Source: Burkholderiaceae bacterium
GTDB taxonomy: Bacteria > Pseudomonadota > Gammaproteobacteria > Burkholderiales > Burkholderiaceae_A
DNA: 40,368 bases
Assembly: GCA_018882785.1 (NCBI GenBank)
Contig: VERI01000012.1
Location: forward strand, 1 to 40,368
Reading direction: 5' to 3'
Part shown: piece after piece, positions 7,301 through 15,806 of the stretch
Layout: each line of letters starts with the position of its first letter
How positions within the stretch are numbered: position 1 is the first letter of the stretch
The notes under the pieces: generated by a model
What the model saw: only the letters and a program-made list of their open reading frames with translations
Told to the model about the DNA's origin: nothing
Database searches by the model: none
Translations under genes and position numbers: made by a program

Positions 7301-10300
7301 GGCAAGGGCCTTACTTGTCTTTCCTACGCCATCTGCATAGACATGGTCGACAAGGTTTACGCGCCATTCTACCCATGCTGCAAAGCGCACCGCCATCGTA
7401 GGGTACGCCAGATCCGTCCACACCTGCGTATCAAACTGTTTCAGCGCCTGCATAAAGTCTTTTGAGAAGTCTTCTCTCGCCTTGTCGATGTCTTTGGCTA
7501 GTATGTAAGGGTATTTCTCGCTGTCATCCGTGCGTAGCAGCTCTCCCTCTTTGACCACCCCAGCCGTTACGATCTGATTCACCTTGTCGCAAAGCTCTGT
7601 TATCTCTGCGGGTGTCTCGAAACGCTTGTTTCTTATCGTCCACAGATACCGTACCGCCTTTTCGTAATTGTCTTGACTGAGCGACGCTGCGCGTTCGGAC
7701 GTCAGTCCCTGAACTATTTTCTCGGCCTTGCCCTTCGACGCGGATACGTCCACGACGCCCTTCGCCGTGCGGCTTGTCTGCATCAAGTTCCGGCGTGATG
7801 CTTCCAAGTAATAGTCCAGATCAAGCCGCCCCTGCCATGCAGAGTACACGGCATTCATTTCTGGCGACAGATCCCATTGTTCCTTTTCTGCATTGCCGCG
7901 CACCCTGTCTGCTACCATCTTATACCCCGGTGTTGTTTCGTTCGGCATCTCTACCTTGACTAGTTCGTAGTTGTTTTGCCACGTTCTTTCTAGCCCCGTC
8001 TTTTCATCGACGCTGAACTCCTCGAAGCCGATTTCCAGACGCTTGGAAAAATCCAACACATCAATTTCGTACGTGATTTGATTGGTTTCCGTTGGCGCCT
8101 TTGTAGGTGCGGCCATCACCTTCTCTTCCACATCCACGCCAACCGTTTGCCTGCCCTTACTTACAATAGTTGCCGTGCGCTGTATGATTGCACGATAGCC
8201 GCGATAGTACATGGGCCTGCCAAGCTCATCTTTCGGGTAGTAATACCTCTCTGCTTGTAGGAGTATGCGTGTTCCGACAGGATAGATTTCTGCCGCCGCT
8301 TCCATCTGCGCACTGGCGCGAAGCATCGATCCCGATACGGCTTTTTTGATCTCTCCCTCATGCTCGATGTCGTAACGCCACAAGTCTTGCTCGGTTAGAC
8401 GCGGTCGCACAGCGGCGATCCGTACTACGGTTCCTGTGGGCAGCCCAGCCCAGTCAATCGCCTCGCCTACGATCACTTCGTCGCCCACGCTGAACTGTTG
8501 CTTCGAGGCAAATGTACTCTCCAGACGTGGATCAATAATGTTCAGCAACTCGTCTAACACGGACATATAGGTTTCGTCGCGTTCCTTGAACCATCGGCCA
8601 AAGTGCGGGCCGTTGTATCGTTGGAAGTTGCGGTTGATGTTAGGCTTGAGTTCTAGGCGCTCAATTAGATCGCCGTATTGCTCTTTGAGCGTGTCCAAGT
8701 CTGCACGCGTACGGGCGCCAATGATCAGCGTGGAGTTTTTGGGCGTGCCGTCCACCGTGACGTAGTACGGCGTGTTGTTGGTCATCTCCCATCCGTTGTG
8801 CCGGAAGTTCTTCTTCACGCGTAACGGGTGCTTGCGCACCACTACCTTGTCTTTGTTCTCATTCGATACAATCAGATTGATTACGCCTTGCGATCCGGTG
8901 TCCTGCGTCTCTTCTGCTTGCGACAGCGATAGCCGCCCAGATTCACCCTCAACGGTGGCGCTCAATGTCTCGAACTTCGTTGCCAGCAGTTGTGACAGCC
9001 ACGTATCTACCGGCGTGTTGTCGGTGAAAATAAAGTGCGCCGTCGATCGCGATTTCGTGTTCGCGCGTACGATGCGACCGACACCCTGCATGACGTTAAT
9101 GAACGACAGGGGTGGCGTTATGACGACCATCTCGCGAGGATTGCGGCCCGTGGTATCGTCCAGATTGACGCCTGTACCTCCAGACGTGATTGTTCCGACG
9201 AGAACGCGCACCTTCCCATTTTGGAAGTTCTGCACGTTCTCAAGGCGTCGGAAGTTCTCGTACTCGTTATCCGTGCCCACAAGTACGCCAACCTTATCTT
9301 CCCCGTATCGCTTTGCGAGGATGTTCTTGAGCACCTCTACGGTGCCCGCCTTAGTCGTTTTTTCTTTTTTGCGCTCTACCTCTTCTTCTTCGACCGTGTA
9401 ACAGAATGTTACCACTTGCTTGCCAGCCATTACTGCGGCATCAATCAATTCTAGGGCCTTGTCGATCTTGTAGCGTTCTAGCTCCTGCATCTGCACCATC
9501 GTCATGGCGTTGTAGTCAATGACGATGCGGCCGTTGATGTTCTCCGTGTATTTGTCTTTGACCGCTTCAAGCATATCTAATGCTGATTGCGGTGCGGGGA
9601 ACTTGTGAATCTTGACGGACAGGTTTGTGAGCTGGATTTCGCGGCGTATCATGTTACCCTCTTCGGTTGCGAGGGTGAACAAGCGCCGCATTTCGCCGTT
9701 CGATCGTGATACATCGAGTGCTGTTTGACTGCTGGATTTGATCCACCGCCCGGGCCTGATTACATCTCCGGCTTTGTTCTTCTCTGGCTCTGTCCAAGAA
9801 TACCCAATCGAATACATCCCCTGGCGATACTCTTTCTCGTCGCGCCAGAATCCGAGCTTCTTCAGATACAGAATATCGAACGGGCGATCTGCTGGCGTTG
9901 CCGTCATATACAGCACCCGTGGCACTTGGTTTATGATGCCAAGTGCTAACTGGGCCCGTATGGACATTGCGTCCAAATCAAGGCCATCGCCCGCATTTTT
10001 GACCTTGTGCGCCTCATCAAATATCACAAGCTGCGCCGTCTTCATGAACTCCCGCATGGATGCGAGGATGCTGTCCATGAGCGCCTGCTTTGCCAGATAT
10101 AACTCTCTGGTTGCTGGGTGGTTGTCCAGCTCTTCACGCATTTGGTCCTTGTATGCCTCTAGCTCCTTCTTGTACCCCTCTTCGCCCTTATCCTTTGTGC
10201 GTTTATTGTTTTTCTTCGGGTATTTTCGGTCTAGTACCTCCACAAATCGTGCTATCTTCTGCCGATACTCCTTAACCAATTCCTCGTGAGCTCTTTCTGC

Positions 10301-12220
10301 CAGCTCTTTGGCTTGCTTGACAGACTCCAACCCCTTCCAATTGGATAGGGTGTTGTACGTTGTGACATTGATACCGTCCTGAATGCCCCGTTCTCGACTG
10401 TATAGCGATACCGTCGGTATCGCCACATCATCATACAGCCCTTCGTAATTACGCGGCCTATTCGGACGCTTTGATGTTGCCGTGTCGATGTAATCTGGTG
10501 TTTTCCATCCGAGCTTCTTTGCATCGGCGAAGTACGACCCCTGAATCACGCGATCATCCACCGTGAAGATCAACACTGGCTGACCCGTGGTTTCCCAGTA
10601 GTGCCTAGCAACGAGCAATGATTGTATCGTCTTGCCGGTTCCCGTGCCGTCTGCCAATAGAAACCCGCCAGTACGATCCAAGCCCGCTATTGCCTTGTTG
10701 GCCCCCTCATAGACGTGATCCTTCACAAAGTCGTATCGCGCCCGTAGGGACGCTGGTATGTAGTCAACGGCTGCTTTCTCTGTGATTTCTGGACGCGCTA
10801 CTATGATTTCGGGCGGAACGAATCCAGTATCTACCTCTGCGCCTCCGCTCGGTATGTCTATGCGCTCGGATGTCCACTTGCTGACGATCTTCTTGGCCGC
10901 CTCGCTGTGCGATCTCTGCGCCTCCGCTGCGTCTATTTCGGCAACCTCGCGGCGCTTCACAATGGTAACGATTGCTATGTCGATCGTGATCTTGCGCGAA
11001 TGGCTTACGTTGTATTCAGACTCTTTGATGACTGTGAAGTCAACATCGCCACGTTGCCGGACATGATCCTGAAAGAATGTGTTCTCTTGCGCCGATCCGT
11101 CTATCCACCCCGTTGGCATAACCGCTACAAGCACGCCGTCGATCTTCACCATGTCTAGCGCACGCTTTACGTGTTCGCGGCCGTAGCCCTTTAGGAAGGG
11201 TGGGTTCATGAAGACCGCGTCGTACTTGGCTCGGTACTCGTCCGATATGACGGCACGTCCGCGATCGTCACGCGACACCACGCCAACCTCCATGAAGTCG
11301 GTTCCAATTACGTTGTACCCCTTATGGTACAATACTTCGCGTCGGATGTCGGACAGCTCTACAACGTCAACGTCCGCCTTCGGCATTCGCTTGCGAATCA
11401 TGTCCGCAATGTTCCCTCGCCCGGCCGATGGTTCCAGTACCTTCGCCATTGCTGGCAATTCACTGATTAACTCTGCATTGGCATCAAACAGGTACCGCTC
11501 GATGATATCATCGGGCGTTGGAAAGAAATCAAGATCCGCACCGGCGTCTTCGTCGGCAAAGATTTTCCCTAACAGATACTGTAAGCGCGTTTCGCGTTGC
11601 TCCGGTGTCAGCTTGCCACCCTGCTTGGTTCGGGCTCGCTCTATCTTGTCTTCCAGGTCCCTTACTTCTCTCGGATATTCCTCGGATGTAAGGGCGTCGT
11701 TCTTATAGCGCGTTGCCAGCTTGCGATATGAGTCGCGCGATTCTCTGAGCTTCTCTACGTAGGATCGCTGCTTCTCCTGCCACTCCTTCTTTGTCTTGGT
11801 CCAGTTTGCTGGTACCTTTTCCGCCTCTTCAATTGTCTCCACCAAGCGTGCCGCCGCCGCCTCAGCTTCATCGTACTCTTGCTGGAGGAACCACGGGCGC
11901 ACCATTTCGTCGAACGGGGGCATTTCGATTGTTGGCGTTGCCTTTGTTGCCGGTTCGCGGCTTTGAGCGCACGATTCGGTGGCGATGCTCTTTTCCTTTG
12001 CAAAGTCCAAACCGACGTGTCCACAGATGCGTGCGAGTACGGCGTCTATCTGCCCTTGCAGTTCGCCCTGAACCTTACCGGCGCACACGATTGAGCCGTA
12101 CAACTGCATAAGCATCACCACTTGCGTAGTAACGCGTTGCACGCGGCTTGCGTCGCTCATGTCTGCTAGTACTTGGTTCTCAACGTTCGATAGATACTCG
12201 ACCATCTGTTTCGTTTTCAT
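4376..12220 (-). CDS. Giant polyvalent protein: adenine methyltransferase, SF2 helicase, zeta-like kinase, ParB-like domain
   Basis: A 2614-residue multidomain protein. In order: a coiled N-terminus; an N6-adenine methyltransferase (FFPTP near 230, VLEPSAGRGN near 262, catalytic NPPF near 339); an SF2/strawberry-notch-like helicase (DGTGTGKT near 525, DEAH near 734, GGTGVNLDD to QGVGRIVRA at about 1013-1055); a long region (1100-1850) without recognised motifs; a zeta-toxin-like kinase (GGAPGSGKSS near 1866, then DADAMREKLPEY); a segment with KSNPSAGYIAWLLWGGDPG near 2120; a ParB-like domain (FQPRSGL to GHHRLAAAERLG, about 2290-2330); and a coiled C-terminus. The order resembles P1 DarB-like antirestriction proteins and the polyvalent proteins of Iyer and colleagues, which enter the cell with the DNA. 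AGGAAA precedes the ATG. It makes up about a fifth of the genome. Confidence 0.9.
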   Translation of the reverse strand: MKTKQMVEYLSNVENQVLADMSDASRVQRVTTQVVMLMQLYGSIVCAGKVQGELQGQIDAVLARICGHVGLDFAKEKSIATESCAQSREPATKATPTIEMPPFDEMVRPWFLQQEYDEAEAAAARLVETIEEAEKVPANWTKTKKEWQEKQRSYVEKLRESRDSYRKLATRYKNDALTSEEYPREVRDLEDKIERARTKQGGKLTPEQRETRLQYLLGKIFADEDAGADLDFFPTPDDIIERYLFDANAELISELPAMAKVLEPSAGRGNIADMIRKRMPKADVDVVELSDIRREVLYHKGYNVIGTDFMEVGVVSRDDRGRAVISDEYRAKYDAVFMNPPFLKGYGREHVKRALDMVKIDGVLVAVMPTGWIDGSAQENTFFQDHVRQRGDVDFTVIKESEYNVSHSRKITIDIAIVTIVKRREVAEIDAAEAQRSHSEAAKKIVSKWTSERIDIPSGGAEVDTGFVPPEIIVARPEITEKAAVDYIPASLRARYDFVKDHVYEGANKAIAGLDRTGGFLLADGTGTGKTIQSLLVARHYWETTGQPVLIFTVDDRVIQGSYFADAKKLGWKTPDYIDTATSKRPNRPRNYEGLYDDVAIPTVSLYSRERGIQDGINVTTYNTLSNWKGLESVKQAKELAERAHEELVKEYRQKIARFVEVLDRKYPKKNNKRTKDKGEEGYKKELEAYKDQMREELDNHPATRELYLAKQALMDSILASMREFMKTAQLVIFDEAHKVKNAGDGLDLDAMSIRAQLALGIINQVPRVLYMTATPADRPFDILYLKKLGFWRDEKEYRQGMYSIGYSWTEPEKNKAGDVIRPGRWIKSSSQTALDVSRSNGEMRRLFTLATEEGNMIRREIQLTNLSVKIHKFPAPQSALDMLEAVKDKYTENINGRIVIDYNAMTMVQMQELERYKIDKALELIDAAVMAGKQVVTFCYTVEEEEVERKKEKTTKAGTVEVLKNILAKRYGEDKVGVLVGTDNEYENFRRLENVQNFQNGKVRVLVGTITSGGTGVNLDDTTGRNPREMVVITPPLSFINVMQGVGRIVRANTKSRSTAHFIFTDNTPVDTWLSQLLATKFETLSATVEGESGRLSLSQAEETQDTGSQGVINLIVSNENKDKVVVRKHPLRVKKNFRHNGWEMTNNTPYYVTVDGTPKNSTLIIGARTRADLDTLKEQYGDLIERLELKPNINRNFQRYNGPHFGRWFKERDETYMSVLDELLNIIDPRLESTFASKQQFSVGDEVIVGEAIDWAGLPTGTVVRIAAVRPRLTEQDLWRYDIEHEGEIKKAVSGSMLRASAQMEAAAEIYPVGTRILLQAERYYYPKDELGRPMYYRGYRAIIQRTATIVSKGRQTVGVDVEEKVMAAPTKAPTETNQITYEIDVLDFSKRLEIGFEEFSVDEKTGLERTWQNNYELVKVEMPNETTPGYKMVADRVRGNAEKEQWDLSPEMNAVYSAWQGRLDLDYYLEASRRNLMQTSRTAKGVVDVSASKGKAEKIVQGLTSERAASLSQDNYEKAVRYLWTIRNKRFETPAEITELCDKVNQIVTAGVVKEGELLRTDDSEKYPYILAKDIDKAREDFSKDFMQALKQFDTQVWTDLAYPTMAVRFAAWVEWRVNLVDHVYADGVGKTSKALAAYVLMRLGMPLPEYRDNKEFFSYAPKTRPNKSGGAIHWTLPTYYPYAPEGFWTYVNYYYSLMPAAPSGKTSSIDRVCQLQGKLGQLEAMYRKWIANNGYRFAKGGDMAGLPQEIESAIARINKKLSGLGGSMQCDSCPPKTSTGKPCITKECLDVLESACETGVQTWSVEAGTMSNSKIIDTPKGWYSDKTGYPTRERYAIHRRIIDKLRDTTVCAASLTTKPIAVLTGGAPGSGKSSFIREEAPWLLDPEKFMHIDADAMREKLPEYQGWNATLTHEEASTLVKIALKEIAQPCKRNVLYDGTMNNLKKYNELIDTFEDLGYDVYIIYMEIPQGISESRVLKRYEESGRYVPRYVIEDFYKKAGDRGPFDALKERVKGWVLVNGMNREVLKRGGERIPTIDAENGKKVKRQSEQTNTEGPAELDLVPPKDVQEAAARGLELRREHGRGGTEVGVARARDLSNGRRLSMETVKRMRSYFARHDVDKKGKDWGNKSNPSAGYIAWLLWGGDPGREWVEGIHRALVIEDIIDRHIEKRREYDRSSKLAQIAVSRQEKDRLIKSHLDEMTPGWSIVGRARVSVTALNIMHDPENRDAYLRETRAENYLGSYQSKKAIEGMPWPDKIQAEKKKTEPEIGASTDVVVKKLPITAIYTDTKRFQPRSGLSEEKVMAIVNNFDPRKFDPIVVWKQGGKYYVLAGHHRLAAAERLGMDSVPVREYEGTEAEAITYAWTSNIMTRTQSNVENAGYLRKLRSNGVTEAAIKRTCNEFYSKDCRTVFALSYLPDDAIILQDMAAFTPASDEYKELETMARWIGVVIEGQTLTLTNGQINELYRYLRRNFRLSGKRFRSANEFSEHIEKALATRFPFGQNDGGPLNLDNLRPRTDTERAFDQREQEITDELANEKRYIDDQRAKLLRVEELRASGKSATAEPILDSMRKAEQRIVALQRELVDLREKRADAVSKAVESWPALFGLR

Positions 12221-12235
12221 CTGGGTTTCCTGTTT

Positions 12236-13720
12236 TTACTTTGCTTGGGCAGCGGCCTGCAGAAGCTTCGTCAGATTTGCAATATCGGCCTCGATGCTGT
12301 CGAGCGTTGCGTCTGATGGCTCTGTACGTGGCGCCTGCTTTGGTTCCACCATCTCCACCACGGGCCTGCTTTCTTTCTGCGCTCGTGGCTTGCGCTCCTT
12401 GCGAGGCGCTTCGGGCAATGGCTTCGGCATTTCTACCTCTGCTGCTGGCTTCGCCTGCGGCATTAGCTGTACCTTCGGTGCACTAGTACGCTCGCGGCGT
12501 TGCTCGCGCTCCGCCTTGCGTGCGGCAATGCGTTGCTCGCGCTCGCGCTTGCTTTCTTCGCGTTCCGCCCTCGTCTTTGCGATCCGTTCTTCACGCTCGG
12601 ACTGCCGTTGAGAGACTGACTGCATCTTTTCCCGGTTCTCCGCCTGCCACTGCTCTCTGTGCCTGTCCGCCTTGCCGCATAACGCATTAAATCTTGCATA
12701 TGATCCCTCTGACCCGTCTAATGCCCATTTTTTGGCGACGGCCACAAAATCATCCCATGTGAATCCGTAGTACTTTTCAAAATACTTATTAGCTGATTTT
12801 GGCCCCATTGCTATTGGTTTCAGTAACGATGAGTTTGCGTCAAAAAACCCCTCAGTAAATGTTTGTATAAAACCTGACGTATCACGTCTTATGCCTTCCA
12901 TGTGCTTGCGTGGTTTACCATTGATGACATTAGCGTTGTATGCGCTTGCGTCTATTTCGTATCGTCGGAGAAGATACCGCGTTTTTTTTGAGCCCGTGGA
13001 ATATACTCTGAATACTACACCGCCTGAATGCTTGTCAAATTGCTTCAACAAAGAGTTCATGGTGCGTACCATTTCAATGTCTGCTTGCGTGTAGTCCCCC
13101 AGCCCCTGCATTTCATGGAACACCGTTTCGCCCTCTTCGTCTGTCTCGTCCTCGTCGTAGTCGTCCATGTACCAATTTGATTCTACGAGCGTGTCGCCCT
13201 TAGCCATCACGCCCATGTCTTGAAGATACTCGGCCAAGCCGTCAATATCCGATGTATGGCGCATAAATCCGTCTTGTATCAGATCCTCCATCGCCTCTGC
13301 GTTTGGAATCTCAAACACCGTCTTGCCGTGCGGATTGTCAACATGGGCAGAGAACTCTCCGCGTTCGTCGATGTCGATCCAGTAGAAGAAGGTGTGGCCT
13401 GCCTTGCCTTTGCCACGGGGCTTATCATGCCCTGCCAACCCGCTCAGACGCGGGTAGCCCCCTGTCGCTCCGTCGCGGCCTGTGCCGTAGAACAATCCGC
13501 CCGTAGTGGAGCGGCGCCGTGTGGCCTCCTGCCGCTCATGGCGTTCGTGGCTATCTGGAACGCGCTTCGGCAGCGTCCGCTTTACGGCTGCTGCCGGTGT
13601 TGCACGCTTCTTGCGCTCTGGTTCGCGCTTGGGCGTTGGCTTTGATGCTGATTTACGGCGTCGCTTGGTGCCGGTATCTACGGTGACAATGAATCTGTCA
13701 CGCAGTGAATCGAAGATCAT
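12236..13720 (-). CDS. Basic protein with a conserved core and coiled coil, polyvalent-associated
   Basis: A 494-residue protein. The first 80 residues are very basic (TKRRRKSASK). A folded core follows (about 105-350; FFYWIDIDERGEFSAHV, later FRVYSTGSKKTRYLLRRYEI). Then comes an Arg/Glu-rich helix of about 90 residues and a Pro/Lys-rich tail. The core looks like domains that accompany polyvalent proteins, but I cannot name it. It shares its first five residues, MIFDS, with the RadC-like protein two genes upstream. AAAGGA precedes the ATG. It lies directly before the giant gene and may be a virion DNA-binding or injected protein. Confidence 0.7.
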   Translation of the reverse strand: MIFDSLRDRFIVTVDTGTKRRRKSASKPTPKREPERKKRATPAAAVKRTLPKRVPDSHERHERQEATRRRSTTGGLFYGTGRDGATGGYPRLSGLAGHDKPRGKGKAGHTFFYWIDIDERGEFSAHVDNPHGKTVFEIPNAEAMEDLIQDGFMRHTSDIDGLAEYLQDMGVMAKGDTLVESNWYMDDYDEDETDEEGETVFHEMQGLGDYTQADIEMVRTMNSLLKQFDKHSGGVVFRVYSTGSKKTRYLLRRYEIDASAYNANVINGKPRKHMEGIRRDTSGFIQTFTEGFFDANSSLLKPIAMGPKSANKYFEKYYGFTWDDFVAVAKKWALDGSEGSYARFNALCGKADRHREQWQAENREKMQSVSQRQSEREERIAKTRAEREESKREREQRIAARKAEREQRRERTSAPKVQLMPQAKPAAEVEMPKPLPEAPRKERKPRAQKESRPVVEMVEPKQAPRTEPSDATLDSIEADIANLTKLLQAAAQAK

Positions 13721-13735
13721 GACGTGTCCTTTCTG

Positions 13736-13912
13736 TTATCGCTTCCGCTTGGTTGTCTTGCGGCCACCCTTCATAAGCACGATAGCCGCGCCCGCGCTGA
13801 TTCCCGCGAGTATGGCTATTCCCGTGCCCAAGCTAAGCTTGGCCTGTAATTCTTGTGTCTTTGCAGACACTTGGCTGTCTGCCATTGTTGGTGTTGCATT
13901 GCAGCCGCACAT
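13736..13912 (-). CDS. Small single-span membrane protein
   Basis: A 58-residue protein: MCGCNATPTM, one membrane segment (residues 26-47, LSLGTGIAILAGISAGAAIVLM) and a very basic tail (KGGRKTTKRKR), which predicts a cytoplasmic or DNA-facing C-terminus. ATG 13912 follows TAAGGA; a longer frame upstream would overlap the RadC-like gene. It is a likely virion-membrane protein. Confidence 0.75.
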   Translation of the reverse strand: MCGCNATPTMADSQVSAKTQELQAKLSLGTGIAILAGISAGAAIVLMKGGRKTTKRKR

Positions 13913-13922
13913 GGTGAGGTCC

Positions 13923-14621
13923 TTAGCTGAATAGGTGATTTTCGTTTTCCCAAAGCGAATAGAACCGCGCGGGTTCGACGTCTTTGGTTCCGACGACGAC
14001 ATGATCGAGTAGGCGTATATCTAAAACGCGGCCAGATTGCACTATGCGCTTGGTTATGTTCCTGTCTTCCTCGCTGGGTTGAATGTTTCCGCTGGGGTGA
14101 TTGTGGGCTACAATGATCGACGATGCACCTTGCATAATTGCAGTCTTAAAAATCTCCCGTGGGTGAGCCAGCACCGCGTCTATCACACCCTTGCCAATGA
14201 TGTGATACGACATCACCTCGTTTGGTCTGGAAAGGTGGAAGACAATGAAGTGCTCCACATCATCCCATTTTTCTGACAAGTTGACAACGAGCTGAGCTAT
14301 GTTTTTCGGACCGGCTATGGTTCCTAGATTCCTTCTCTGGCGATCCTTTAGCGGTGCATACACTTCCTTTAGCTCGTATGGCGTCTTTGCAACCCCATAC
14401 TCAAAGCCCTTTGTTGTCGCTATGGGCTTCTGCGTGAACATCTCCGACTGGCTGTCTCGGTCGGGCACTTGCCTATCCGATATTCTTTGCACACGCTGGC
14501 CTGATTCCAACACGTCACGCGGTATGCCGATCCGCTCCGGCTCAGTAGGATACAAGGCACCCAATTTTGTATTGCGTACTTTGTTTTGGCGCGTTGGAGC
14601 TTTTGCTGAGTCGAAGATCAT
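13923..14621 (-). CDS. RadC-like JAB/MPN domain protein
   Basis: A 232-residue protein. The C-terminal half (about 110-225) is a RadC-type JAB/MPN metalloprotease-like fold with the zinc motif HNHPSG and a following SEEDRNITKRI; the acidic residue ahead of it is in WDDVEHFIVF. The HhH part of cellular RadC is missing and is replaced by an unrelated N-terminus beginning MIFDS. The start at 14621 is fixed by an ATGA overlap with the small gene upstream. RadC-like domains are common in phage and conjugative polyvalent systems, where an anti-defence role is suspected. Confidence 0.85.
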   Translation of the reverse strand: MIFDSAKAPTRQNKVRNTKLGALYPTEPERIGIPRDVLESGQRVQRISDRQVPDRDSQSEMFTQKPIATTKGFEYGVAKTPYELKEVYAPLKDRQRRNLGTIAGPKNIAQLVVNLSEKWDDVEHFIVFHLSRPNEVMSYHIIGKGVIDAVLAHPREIFKTAIMQGASSIIVAHNHPSGNIQPSEEDRNITKRIVQSGRVLDIRLLDHVVVGTKDVEPARFYSLWENENHLFS

Positions 14622-14773
14622 GAGTTCTGCATCCGTTCGATTTGCGGCACCCGCACGGTTATGGTATCCACCCTCTGCGCAATTAGGATCTCTGTACGCC
14701 TGTCGCAGCGCTGTACAAGCAGCGCAAGCACCGCAAGCCATCCTGCAAGTGCTAGTGTGAGTGTTGTTTTCAT
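14618..14773 (-). CDS. Tiny membrane protein
   Basis: A 51-residue product reading MKTTLTLALAGWLAVLALLVQR, then a charged stretch ending VPQIERMQNS. One membrane span covers residues 4-20, or it is a signal peptide. GGTGGTGAT precedes the ATG, the upstream gene stops one base before it, and its stop overlaps the RadC-like start as ATGA. This fully coupled position is the main support. It could be a spanin-like or virion-membrane protein. Confidence 0.65.
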   Translation of the reverse strand: MKTTLTLALAGWLAVLALLVQRCDRRTEILIAQRVDTITVRVPQIERMQNS

Positions 14774-14774
14774 A

Positions 14775-14993
14775 TCACCACCTGCCTTGTGGACACCGCT
14801 CGGTTACGATGCGCGTCTTTGCCATGATCACGCACCCACAGCCCCCTTCCGATGGGGGTGCGCACTTGGCAACGGGGCCAATGTACCGAAGCAATGGACA
14901 GTTTGCACAAATGGCCTGACGCCGGAGAGACAAAGCCGTCTCCGGCGATACAAGCCCATTTATCAGCTTCTGTGCATCTCGAAGGATGTTCAT
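14775..14993 (-). CDS. Cys-rich small protein, probably zinc-binding
   Basis: A 72-residue protein: a short helix (MNILRDAQKLINGLVS) followed by CANCP, a Cys near residue 44, CGC near 52 and TERCPQGRW at the end. The spacing resembles the small phage proteins ending in CPxGKW, thought to bind zinc; no function is known. The start overlaps the preceding stop as TAATG. Confidence 0.7.
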   Translation of the reverse strand: MNILRDAQKLINGLVSPETALSLRRQAICANCPLLRYIGPVAKCAPPSEGGCGCVIMAKTRIVTERCPQGRW

Positions 14994-15190
14994 TACGCCT
15001 TGCGCGTTGCGCCCCGCTTTGTTGCCTTAGCTGCTGGCTTTTTGCCGCTGCTTTGCTCTGCTACGTCATCGCAGTACCCTGCGGCCTGACGCTCTTCGCT
15101 TACAACAACGATCTCGACGAGCTCGTTGTTCGTGTTGTACACGCCGACCTGTGTCTTGTCTGCGTTCATGTACCGTTTTGTGTAACTCAT
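14993..15190 (-). CDS. Small protein with basic Lys/Ala tail
   Basis: A 65-residue protein: a short beta-rich part (MSYTKRYMNADKTQVGVYN, LVEIVVVSEE) and a basic, histone-like tail (GKKPAAKATKRGATRKA). AAAGGAG stands seven bases before the ATG at 15190, one of the strongest ribosome-binding sites here, so it is probably made in quantity. It may bind and condense virion DNA. The start overlaps the lysozyme stop as ATGA. Confidence 0.75.
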   Translation of the reverse strand: MSYTKRYMNADKTQVGVYNTNNELVEIVVVSEERQAAGYCDDVAEQSSGKKPAAKATKRGATRKA

Positions 15191-15801
15191 TGCGAGCTCC
15201 TTTGTGATGTGTTTCTTCTGAGTCGTGATCTGATTATTCCGGCCGTCGTAACCGCCACGAGGCCACCAGCAACCCACCAAGACCACGCCGGAATCGGTGT
15301 GCCCGTAGTCTTGGTGAGTAAGGGGCTAGATGTTACGGCGTTTGCTATCCCTGGCATCCCTTCTGCCAAGAACATAGCCGATTCGATTTTCCGACGCGAG
15401 ACAAGCCCGGCCAGCCGGTTGCCGGCCCTGTCTGTAAGCCCTACGGCTTTGATTTTTTCCGCTGCCTCAGAGTATCGCCTTGCGTTGACAAGATCCGCCA
15501 GTCCTGCGTTCTTCATCGCACCAGTGCAACCCATGTTGTAAGCGATCGAAACAAGCGCATCGAACATACTCTGTGTTAGCGGGGCGGTGATGCTGTCGTT
15601 TACGCATTTCTCGAATCGCGCCACGTCTGCCCGTAGGAGTTGGTACGCACGATCCTTACTGATGGTTCCCTCGCGTACCCCTGCGCCCGTGTGGCCGCAA
15701 CCGATTGTAGCCACGCCCCCGGAATCGGAATAGACCTTCGTGCGAAGGCCCTCCATACCGCAGATGTGGCCCAAAAAGCTCGATGATACGCTCTTTGCCA
15801 T
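15187..15801 (-). CDS. T4-type lysozyme with C-terminal membrane anchor
   Basis: A 204-residue GH24 muramidase that cuts the glycan strands of peptidoglycan. Glu17, Asp26 and Thr32 have exactly the spacing of the T4 lysozyme triad (Glu11, Asp20, Thr26), in the contexts GMEGLR, YSDSGG and VATIGCGHTG. Residues 172-190 (WSWWVAGGLVAVTTAGII) form a membrane span followed by a basic tail. A soluble endolysin would lack this anchor, so a virion-membrane enzyme for entry is likely, though lysis is possible. AGGAAGTAAGG precedes the ATG at 15801; an upstream extension would only overlap the previous gene. Confidence 0.92.
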   Translation of the reverse strand: MAKSVSSSFLGHICGMEGLRTKVYSDSGGVATIGCGHTGAGVREGTISKDRAYQLLRADVARFEKCVNDSITAPLTQSMFDALVSIAYNMGCTGAMKNAGLADLVNARRYSEAAEKIKAVGLTDRAGNRLAGLVSRRKIESAMFLAEGMPGIANAVTSSPLLTKTTGTPIPAWSWWVAGGLVAVTTAGIIRSRLRRNTSQRSSQ

Positions 15802-15806
15802 TGGCC

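Noticed and set aside
8772-9401. Open plus-strand frame of 209 residues inside the giant gene
   Set aside because: It is antisense to the conserved helicase C-terminal motifs, is Ser/Arg/Phe-rich as expected of a shadow, and has no ribosome-binding site.
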